Part shown: positions 1 through 8,400 of the stretch, in pieces
Numbering within the stretch: the first letter of the stretch is position 1
How the letters are laid out: each line of letters opens with the position of its first letter
Source of the DNA: Hydractinia symbiolongicarpus
Lineage: Eukaryota; Cnidaria; Hydrozoa; Anthoathecata; Hydractiniidae
Direction of reading: 5' to 3'
NCBI RefSeq assembly: GCF_029227915.1
Contig: NC_079886.1
Coordinates: 28,002,501-28,066,500, forward strand
Length of the DNA stretch: 64,000 nucleotides
Notes under the pieces: model-generated
What the model was told of the DNA's origin: nothing
The model's input: only the letters and a program-made list of their open reading frames with translations
Databases searched by the model: none
Program-made: the position numbers and the translations under genes

Positions 1-539
1 ACGTTGTCTAAGAATCATACAGGACGATATAAATGGCAGTTACGATGAACTTTTATCTTTATGTAATGTTAAAAATATTCACATCATCAATTTACAGAAT
101 TTAATGAAAGAGGTTTACAAATTTTTAAATGGATTGTCACCTCTATATATGAACGAGATATTTTCTGTTAGGGAAAACAGGTACAACCTTCGTTGCTTTA
201 ATTTGATCAGGCGACCAACTTGTCGGACAACGTACCATGGCTTAAATACTTTATCAAATATTGCAGGGAAGCTATGGATATCTGTGCCTGACGCTACAAA
301 GAATGCTCCTTCTCTCGAAGCCTTCCGTAGCTCAATAAAATTTTGGGAAGGTGATGTTTGCACCTGTAAAATATGCATGGATATACCATACATATTTTAA
401 CTTTACTTATTTATTTATTTTTCTTATTTTTTATCGCTGTTTGCCTTGTTTTACGTTTTGTTGTCGATTTAAATTAGTTATTTAAATACTATTGTATCTA
501 TCGACGTTAAATAAAGAGAAAATCAAAAAAAAAAAAAAA
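1..539 (+). mobile_element. LINE copy 1, 3' part only (cut by window edge)
   Basis: This is the 3' end of a non-LTR retrotransposon whose 5' part lies outside the window. It holds the last part of the RT-domain ORF, a short 3' UTR rich in TTTATT, an AATAAA hexamer at 510-515 and a 15-base A tail at 525-539. It reads the same as 2436-2974, which makes it the preceding member of the 2435-bp composite repeat. The satellite resumes at 542, within the monomer at ACGCTGAATAAA. Confidence 0.93.
2..400 (+). pseudogene. C-terminal fragment of LINE reverse transcriptase ORF
   Basis: The open frame enters from the window edge and stops at 398-400. It encodes the C-terminal region downstream of the RT palm. 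Conserved blocks include LMKEVYKFLNGLSP, RENRYNLR and a terminal cysteine cluster CTCKIC close to the stop. That tail (a loose C-x-C-x2-C pattern shortly before the stop) is familiar from Jockey/CR1-type LINEs of invertebrates. A start at the internal ATG would be artificial, because the frame is open upstream of it. Nothing in the visible part is broken, but identity with the other copies suggests the element is 5'-truncated and dead. Confidence 0.85.
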
Positions 540-718
540 TCACGCTGAATAAAGGGAGTTTAATCTCCGGCAAACGAAAACCCGCGATTTACCCTAAATC
601 CTGGAACCGGCCGGTATAGTCGAATGTATACAAAGAAAGTACGCAGGGAGTAAACTCATTTCCCGAACAATTCTTTAACTTATATTTTCACCACTAAAAC
701 GCATGAGACTTGTAGTTT

Positions 719-740
719 TCAAAAATGATTTCATTTTTGA
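719..740 (+). repeat. 22-bp inverted repeat in the monomer; LINE insertion hot spot
   Basis: Arms TCAAAAATGA and TCATTTTTGA are perfect reverse complements separated by TT. The motif recurs once per monomer. Common variants lower the symmetry (AACTGATTTC, AATATGATTTC, or ACGATTTCATTCTTGATG). Both kinds of LINE insertion in the window have their 5' junction right after CATTTTT in the right arm of this motif. Confidence 0.85.
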
Positions 741-940
741 TGAGACGCTGAATAAAAGAAGTTTAATCGCCGGCAAACGAAAACCCGCGATTTCCCGTAA
801 ATCCCGGGCTTGGCCCGTATAGTCGAATGTATACAAAGAAAGTACCCAGGGAGTAAACTCATTTCCCGAACAATTTTTGAAATTATTTTTTTAACACTAA
901 AACGCATGAGACTTGTAGTTTTCAAAAATGATTTCATTTT
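738..940 (+). repeat. Example 203-bp satellite monomer
   Basis: I phase the monomer at TGATGAGACGCTGAATAAAA; the next monomer begins at 941, giving a period of 203. Landmarks in order are an AATAAA hexamer, CCGGCAAACGAAAACCCG, a C/G-rich block with CCCGGGCTTGGCCCG, GTATAGTCGAATGTATAC, AAAGAAAGTACCCAGGGAG, an AT tract, ACTAAAACGCATGAGACTTG, then a 22-bp inverted repeat. Variable positions define monomer types: CGCGATTTCCCGTAAA, CGCGATTTACCCTAAA, CGCGCTTTCCCGTATA or CGGGAGTTCCCGTAAA in the middle, and TCGAATG or TCAAAAG before TATAC. Confidence 0.95.
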
Positions 941-1144
941 TGATGAGACGCTGAATAAAGGGAGTTTAATCTCCGGCAAACGAAAACCCGCGATTTCCCC
1001 TAAATCCCGGAACCGGCCCGTATAGTCAAAAGTATACAAAGAAAGTACGCAGGGAGTAAACTCATTTCCCGAACGATTCTTTAAATCTTTTTTTCACCAC
1101 TAAAACGCATAAGAATTGTAGTTTTCAAAACTGATTTCATTTTT

Positions 1145-1181
1145 CAATCAAACCAATCAAACCAATCAAACCAATCAAACC
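1145..1181 (+). repeat. 9-bp tandem repeat (AATCAAACC)x4 at LINE 5' junction
   Basis: The motif AATCAAACC occurs in tandem at the satellite-LINE boundary and keeps the LINE reading frame, reading Ile-Lys-Pro per unit. Less-truncated copies 6 and 7 have a single AATCAAACC at the matching place (just before AAACGATGATACAC). The same expansion occurs at 3580-3616, 11482-11518 and 13916-13952. It probably arose by slippage or a templated patch when the 5' end was joined, and was then copied with the unit. Confidence 0.9.
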
Positions 1182-2835
1182 AAACGATGATACACATACA
1201 GCAACTATTCACGATGCAATCCACTCGTATACTAATCACATCAGTATTTTGAAAATTCGTGAAAATGTGGGTTATGATGAAAAGTTCTATTTTTCGCTGG
1301 TTGAACAGCCTGATGTTCTCAAAGTCATCAAAGACATGGATGCAAAGAAATCTTCTGTTAGTGGTGATTTTCCAGTTTTTATGTTGAAAAAGTTTATTCA
1401 TATCTTTGTTCCTATCCTCACTAATATTATAAATTTTTGTTTACAGTCTAATATTTTTCCTGATGATTTAAAACTTGCAGAGGTTATACCTGTTTTTAAG
1501 AAGGATGACTGTAATGATAAGGAGAACTATAGACCTGTTAGCTTGCTTCCCTGTTTATCAAAGGTTTTTGAAAGAATTATTCTTAATCAAATGCACACTT
1601 TTATGCATGACAAACTCAGCCCTCATCTATCAGGCTTCAGAAAGGGTTATAATACACAATATGCTCTCATTCGAATGATTGAACAATGGAAAAGCACACT
1701 TGAAAATAAGGGTGTAGTTGGAGCAGTGCTAATGGACCTTTCAAAAGCTTTTGATACTATAAACCATGATTTGCTTATTGCAAAGCTGCATGCCTATGGT
1801 TTTTCTGAATCTTCTTTATTATTTATTCACTCATACTTGAAAAATCGTTTTCAGAGAACCAGAATAAATTCTTCTTTTAGCGAATGGCTTCCTCTTCAAG
1901 TTGGAGTTCCAAAAGGATCAATCTTAGGACCTCCTTTCTTCAATTATTCTATAAACGATTTATTCTGGTTCATTATTCAATCATCCCTTTGTAACTTTGC
2001 AGATGATAACACCTTATATGCTTGTGAAAATTCATTAGAAGATGTAAAACAAACACTGCTTACTAATTTGGTCATAGTTAATAATTGGTTTTATGAAAAT
2101 TACTTAGCAATAAATTTGAAAAAGTATCAATATATTGTATTAGGTCATCACGATGAAAGTTTGATATTTAACCATTTGAAAATTGCGTGTAAATCGTCTG
2201 TAGTGCTTCTTGGTGTTACGATTGACTCGAGACTAAACTTTCATTCGCATGTCAAAAACATCTGTAATAAGGCTAGTAGGAAACTCAACGTGCTTCAAAG
2301 GATATCTTCCTTTTTGACACCCAAGATGAAGCGTTTTCTCTTCAATTCATTTATTTTGTCTCAGTTTTCTTACTGTCCCTTAGTATGGATGTTTTGTGGA
2401 AAAGTTGCGAATAATCGAATCAATCGTATTCATGAACGTTGTCTAAGAATCATACAGGACGATATAAATGGCAGTTACGATGAACTTTTATCTTTATGTA
2501 ATGTTAAAAATATTCACATCATCAATTTACAGAATTTAATGAAAGAGGTTTACAAATTTTTAAATGGATTGTCACCTCTATATATGAACGAGATATTTTC
2601 TGTTAGGGAAAACAGGTACAACCTTCGTTGCTTTAATTTGATCAGGCGACCAACTTGTCGGACAACGTACCATGGCTTAAATACTTTATCAAATATTGCA
2701 GGGAAGCTATGGATATCTGTGCCTGACGCTACAAAGAATGCTCCTTCTCTCGAAGCCTTCCGTAGCTCAATAAAATTTTGGGAAGGTGATGTTTGCACCT
2801 GTAAAATATGCATGGATATACCATACATATTTTAA
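1147..2835 (+). pseudogene. Truncated LINE reverse transcriptase (PQG motif changed to PKG)
   Basis: The product would be the RNA-directed DNA polymerase used in target-primed reverse transcription. The frame is open from the 5' junction to a TAA at 2833-2835. Visible blocks in order are an N-terminal thumb-proximal region, NYRPVSLLPCLSKVFERI, GFRKGYNTQYAL, the first catalytic Asp in VLMDLSKAFDTINHDLL, GVPKGSILGP, the second catalytic pair in NFADDNTLYA, then LLGVTIDSRLNFHSH, FSYCPLVWMFCG and the cysteine-rich end CTCKIC. The usual Gln of the PQG motif is Lys here (CCA AAA GGA). It is shared by copies 2-5, while copies 6 and 7 keep Gln. No genuine start codon exists because the 5' end is missing; TTG at 1249 and the internal ATGs are ordinary codons of the ORF. 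I infer an inactive passenger fragment. Confidence 0.9.
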
Positions 2836-2976
2836 CTTTACTTATTTATTTATTTTTCTTATTTTTTATCGCTGTTTGCCTTGTTTTACGTTTTGTTGTC
2901 GATTTAAATTAGTTATTTAAATACTATTGTATCTATCGACGTTAAATAAAGAGAAAATCAAAAAAAAAAAAAAATC

Positions 2977-3579
2977 ACGCTGAATAAAGGGAGTTTAATC
3001 TCCGGCAAACGAAAACCCGCGATTTACCCTAAATCCTGGAACCGGCCGGTATAGTCGAATGTATACAAAGAAAGTACGCAGGGAGTAAACTCATTTCCCG
3101 AACAATTCTTTAACTTATATTTTCACCACTAAAACGCATGAGACTTGTAGTTTTCAAAAATGATTTCATTTTTGATGAGACGCTGAATAAAAGAAGTTTA
3201 ATCGCCGGCAAACGAAAACCCGCGATTTCCCGTAAATCCCGGGCTTGGCCCGTATAGTCGAATGTATACAAAGAAAGTACCCAGGGAGTAAACTCATTTC
3301 CCGAACAATTTTTGAAATTATTTTTTTAACACTAAAACGCATGAGACTTGTAGTTTTCAAAAATGATTTCATTTTTGATGAGACGCTGAATAAAGGGAGT
3401 TTAATCTCCGGCAAACGAAAACCCGCGATTTCCCCTAAATCCCGGAACCGGCCCGTATAGTCAAAAGTATACAAAGAAAGTACGCAGGGAGTAAACTCAT
3501 TTCCCGAACGATTCTTTAAATCTTTTTTTCACCACTAAAACGCATAAGAATTGTAGTTTTCAAAACTGATTTCATTTTT
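2977..3579 (+). repeat. Three-monomer satellite spacer between LINE copies 2 and 3
   Basis: This is the same 603-bp spacer as 542-1144, displaced by 2435 bp, and it reads the same throughout as far as I can compare. With the preceding 1.83-kb LINE it forms one unit of the composite tandem repeat. It contains no gene. Confidence 0.95.
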
Positions 3580-5409
3580 CAATCAAACCAATCAAACCAA
3601 TCAAACCAATCAAACCAAACGATGATACACATACAGCAACTATTCACGATGCAATCCACTCGTATACTAATCACATCAGTATTTTGAAAATTCGTGAAAA
3701 TGTGGGTTATGATGAAAAGTTCTATTTTTCGCTGGTTGAACAGCCTGATGTTCTCAAAGTCATCAAAGACATGGATGCAAAGAAATCTTCTGTTAGTGGT
3801 GATTTTCCAGTTTTTATGTTGAAAAAGTTTATTCATATCTTTGTTCCTATCCTCACTAATATTATAAATTTTTGTTTACAGTCTAATATTTTTCCTGATG
3901 ATTTAAAACTTGCAGAGGTTATACCTGTTTTTAAGAAGGATGACTGTAATGATAAGGAGAACTATAGACCTGTTAGCTTGCTTCCCTGTTTATCAAAGGT
4001 TTTTGAAAGAATTATTCTTAATCAAATGCACACTTTTATGCATGACAAACTCAGCCCTCATCTATCAGGCTTCAGAAAGGGTTATAATACACAATATGCT
4101 CTCATTCGAATGATTGAACAATGGAAAAGCACACTTGAAAATAAGGGTGTAGTTGGAGCAGTGCTAATGGACCTTTCAAAAGCTTTTGATACTATAAACC
4201 ATGATTTGCTTATTGCAAAGCTGCATGCCTATGGTTTTTCTGAATCTTCTTTATTATTTATTCACTCATACTTGAAAAATCGTTTTCAGAGAACCAGAAT
4301 AAATTCTTCTTTTAGCGAATGGCTTCCTCTTCAAGTTGGAGTTCCAAAAGGATCAATCTTAGGACCTCCTTTCTTCAATTATTCTATAAACGATTTATTC
4401 TGGTTCATTATTCAATCATCCCTTTGTAACTTTGCAGATGATAACACCTTATATGCTTGTGAAAATTCATTAGAAGATGTAAAACAAACACTGCTTACTA
4501 ATTTGGTCATAGTTAATAATTGGTTTTATGAAAATTACTTAGCAATAAATTTGAAAAAGTATCAATATATTGTATTAGGTCATCACGATGAAAGTTTGAT
4601 ATTTAACCATTTGAAAATTGCGTGTAAATCGTCTGTAGTGCTTCTTGGTGTTACGATTGACTCGAGACTAAACTTTCATTCGCATGTCAAAAACATCTGT
4701 AATAAGGCTAGTAGGAAACTCAACGTGCTTCAAAGGATATCTTCCTTTTTGACACCCAAGATGAAGCGTTTTCTCTTCAATTCATTTATTTTGTCTCAGT
4801 TTTCTTACTGTCCCTTAGTATGGATGTTTTGTGGAAAAGTTGCGAATAATCGAATCAATCGTATTCATGAACGTTGTCTAAGAATCATACAGGACGATAT
4901 AAATGGCAGTTACGATGAACTTTTATCTTTATGTAATGTTAAAAATATTCACATCATCAATTTACAGAATTTAATGAAAGAGGTTTACAAATTTTTAAAT
5001 GGATTGTCACCTCTATATATGAACGAGATATTTTCTGTTAGGGAAAACAGGTACAACCTTCGTTGCTTTAATTTGATCAGGCGACCAACTTGTCGGACAA
5101 CGTACCATGGCTTAAATACTTTATCAAATATTGCAGGGAAGCTATGGATATCTGTGCCTGACGCTACAAAGAATGCTCCTTCTCTCGAAGCCTTCCGTAG
5201 CTCAATAAAATTTTGGGAAGGTGATGTTTGCACCTGTAAAATATGCATGGATATACCATACATATTTTAACTTTACTTATTTATTTATTTTTCTTATTTT
5301 TTATCGCTGTTTGCCTTGTTTTACGTTTTGTTGTCGATTTAAATTAGTTATTTAAATACTATTGTATCTATCGACGTTAAATAAAGAGAAAATCAAAAAA
5401 AAAAAAAAA
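3580..5409 (+). mobile_element. LINE copy 3, 5'-truncated, last unit of the first composite array
   Basis: It has the same 5' junction, internal sequence and A15 tail (5395-5409) as copy 2, displaced by 2435 bp; AATAAA is at 5380-5385. It differs in its right flank. After about two monomers (near 5828) the satellite no longer follows the spacer sequence but continues as plain array, so this is the edge of the composite block. Confidence 0.95.
3582..5270 (+). pseudogene. Truncated LINE reverse transcriptase, copy 3
   Basis: The frame is continuous from the IKP repeat to the TAA at 5268-5270. The first catalytic Asp (LMDLSKAFD) and the FADD box are present. The PQG motif is PKG, as in copies 2, 4 and 5. 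I see no frameshift or internal stop. Because the same unusual Lys codon is present in every copy of this group, the copies descend from one insertion by DNA amplification. The 5' part of the gene (ORF1, endonuclease) is absent, so independent mobility is not expected. Confidence 0.9.
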
Positions 5410-5411
5410 TC

Positions 5412-8400
5412 ACGCTGAATAAAGGGAGTTTAATCTCCGGCAAACGAAAACCCGCGATTTACCCTAAATCCTGGAACCGGCCGGTATAGTCGAATGTATA
5501 CAAAGAAAGTACGCAGGGAGTAAACTCATTTCCCGAACAATTCTTTAACTTATATTTTCACCACTAAAACGCATGAGACTTGTAGTTTTCAAAAATGATT
5601 TCATTTTTGATGAGACGCTGAATAAAAGAAGTTTAATCGCCGGCAAACGAAAACCCGCGATTTCCCGTAAATCCCGGGCTTGGCCCGTATAGTCGAATGT
5701 ATACAAAGAAAGTACCCAGGGAGTAAACTCATTTCCCGAACAATTTTTGAAATTATTTTTTTAACACTAAAACGCATGAGACTTGTAGTTTTCAAAAATG
5801 ATTTCATTTTTGATGAGACGCTGAATAAAAGGAGTTTAATCGCCGGCAAACGAAAACCCGCGATTTCCCGTAAATCCCGGACTCGGCCCGTATAGTCAAA
5901 AGTAAACAAAGAAAGTACCCAGGGAGTAAACTCATTTCCCGAACGATTCTTTAAATTATTTTTTCACCACTAAAACGCATGAGACTTGTAGTTTTCAAAA
6001 CTGATTTTTTTTGATGAGACGCTGAATAAAAGGAGTTTAATCTCCGGCAAACGAAAACCCACGATTTCCCGTAAATCCCGGACTCGGCCGGTATAGTCAA
6101 AAGTATACAAAGAAAGTACCCAGGGAGTAAACTCATTTCCCGAACGATTCTTTAAATCATTTTTTCACCACTAAAACGCATAAGAATTGTAGTTTTTAAA
6201 ACTGATTTCATTTTTGATGAGACGCTGAATAAAAGGAGTTTAATCGCCGGCAAACGAAAACCCGCGATTTCCCGTAAATCCCGGACTCGGCCCGTATAGT
6301 CAAAAGTATACAAAGAAAGTACCCAGGGAGTAAACTCATTTCCCGAACAATTTTTTAAATTATTTTTTTACCACTAAAACGCATGAGACTTGTAGTTTTC
6401 AAAAATGATTTCATTTTTGATGAGACGCTGAATAAAAGGAGTTTAATCGCCGGCAAACGAAAACCCGCGATTTCCCGTAAATCCCGGACTCGGCCCGTAT
6501 AGTCAAAAGTAAACAAAGAAAGTACCCAGGGAGTAAACTCATTTCCCGAACGATTCTTTAAATTATTTTTTCACCACTAAAATGCATGAGACTTGTAGTT
6601 TTCAAAACTGATTTTTTTTGATGAGACGCTGAATAAAAGGAGTTTAATCGCCGGCAAACGAAAACCCGCGCTTTCCCGTATATTCCGGACTCGGCCCGTA
6701 TAGTCGAATGTATACAAAGAAAGTACCCAGGGAGTAAACTCATTTTCCGAACGATTTTTTAAATTATTTTTTCACCACTAAAACGCATGAGACTTGTAGT
6801 TTTCAAAAATGATTTCATTTTTGATGAGACGCTGAATAAAAGGAGTTTAATCGCCGGCAAACGAAAACCCGGAAGTTCCCGTAAATCCCGGGCTTGACCC
6901 GTATAGTCGAATGTTTAGAAAGAAAGTAAACTGGGAATAAACTCATTTCCCGAACGATTTTTTAAATTAATTTTATACAACTAAAACGCATAAGACTTGT
7001 AGTTTTCAAAAACGATTTCATTCTTGATGAGACGCTGAATAAAAGGAGTTTACTCTCCGGCAAACGAAAACCCGCGATTTCCCGTAAATCTCAGACTCGG
7101 CCCGAATAGTGAAAAGTATACAAAGAAAGTACGCAGGGAGTAAACTCATTTCCCGAACGATTCCTTAAATTATTTTTCACCACTAAAACGCATGAGACTT
7201 GTAGTTTTTAAAAATAATTTCGTTTTTGATGAGACGCTGAATAAAAGAAGTTTAATCGCCGGCAAACAAAAACCCGCCATTTCCCGTAAGTCCCGGGCTT
7301 GGCCCGTATAGGCGAATGTATACAAAGAAAGTACCCAGGGAGTAAACTCATTTCCCGAAGGATTCTTTAAATTATTTTTTCACCACTAAAACGCATGAGA
7401 CTTGTAGTTTTCAAAAATGATTTCATTTTTGATGAGACGCTGAATAAAAGGAGTTTAATCTCCGGCAAACGAAAACCCGCGATTTCCCCTAAATCCCGGA
7501 ACCGGCCCGTTTAGTCAAAAGTATACAAAGAAAGTACGCAGGGAGTAAACTCATTTCCCGAACGATTCTTTAAATCATTTTTTCACCACTAAAACGCATA
7601 AGAATTGTAGTTTTCAAAACTGATTTCATTTTTGATGAGACGCTGAATAAAGGGAGTTTAATCTCCGGCAAACGAAAACCCGCGATTTACCCTAAATCCT
7701 GGAACCGGCCGGTATAGTCGAATGTATACAAAGAAAGTACGCAGGGAGTAAACTCATTTCCCGAACGATTCTTTAAATTATTTTTTCACCACTAAAACGC
7801 ATGAGACTTGTAGTTTTTAAAACTGATTTTTTTTTATGAGACGCTGAATAAAAGGAGTTTAATCGCCGGCAAACGAAAACCCGGGAGTTCCCGTAAATCC
7901 CGGGCTTGACCCGTATAGTCGAATGTTTAGAAAGAAAGTAAACTGGGAATAAACTCATTTCCCGAACGATTTTTTAAATTAATTTTATACCACTAAAACG
8001 CATAAGACTTGTAGTTTTCAAAAACGATTTCATTCTTGATGAGACGTTGAATAAAAGGAGTTTAATCTCCGGCAAACGAAAACCCGCGATTTCCCGTAAA
8101 TCTCAGACTCGGCCCGTATAGTGAAAAGTATACAAAGAAAGTACGCAGGGAGTAAACTCATTTCCCGAACGATTCCTTAAATTATTTTTCACCACTAAAA
8201 CGCATGAGACTTGTAGTTTTTAAAAATAATTTCGTTTTTGATGAGACGCTGAATAAAAGAAGTTTAATCGCCGGCAAACAAAAACCCGCCATTTCCCGAA
8301 AGTCTCGGGCTTGGCCCGTATAGGCGAATGTATACAAAGAAAGTACCCAGGGAGTAAACTCATTTCCCGAAGGATTCTTTAAATTATTTTTTCACCACTA

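Larger units (their letters stand above)
542..1144 (+). repeat. Satellite spacer of three 203-bp monomers between LINE copies 1 and 2
   Basis: The spacer is 603 bp, exactly three 203-bp monomers minus 6 bp. The missing bases are GATGAG, lost at the LINE 3' junction. Monomers 1 and 2 match the right flank of copies 3 and 5 (5412 onward, 15748 onward). Monomer 3 (from about 960) matches the left flank of copy 4 (11281-11481). The spacer therefore joins a right flank to a left flank. No gene lies here; short open frames on both strands follow from the repeat sequence. Confidence 0.95.
1145..2974 (+). mobile_element. LINE copy 2, 5'-truncated, in 2435-bp composite repeat
   Basis: Satellite sequence ends in CATTTTT at 1144. 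The element then starts with a 9-bp tandem (AATCAAACC, four copies) that runs into ordinary LINE coding sequence. The element lacks ORF1, the endonuclease and the first part of the region upstream of the RT. The 3' end has a UTR of about 120 bp, AATAAA at 2945-2950 and A15 at 2960-2974, followed by TC and then the monomer at ACGCTG. Copies 1 to 5 look the same over their shared length except for single-base changes, tail length (14 or 15 A) and truncation by the window edge. Confidence 0.95.

Noticed and set aside
814-827. A true CENP-B box
   Set aside because: Spacing between the conserved halves is one base short of the known core, so I report it only as a near match.
731-1039. Open frames of 61-102 codons on the minus strand, repeated through the array (also 5601-5909, 9799-9984, 23440-23688, 54518-54712)
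   Set aside because: They are read from satellite monomers. The period of 203 is not a multiple of three, so the frame changes with each monomer and stops soon. Their recurrence reflects repeat identity, not coding selection.
1144-1401. Minus-strand frame ending in FDWFDWFDWFD
   Set aside because: It is the reverse reading of the 9-bp AATCAAACC repeat and the LINE coding sequence. The plus strand has the recognisable RT protein.
1475-1678. Plus-strand 67-codon frame inside the LINE, and the minus-strand 92-codon frame at 2550-2828
   Set aside because: Both overlap the RT frame in another phase and show no family resemblance; they are shadows, repeated in each LINE copy.
1147-2835. RT as part of a bacterial retron, DGR or group II intron
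   Set aside because: Motifs (YRPVSLLP, GVPQG/KGSILGP, FADD), the poly(A) tail, 5' truncation and endonuclease remnant fit a eukaryotic LINE. No intron RNA or template/variable repeat structure is seen.
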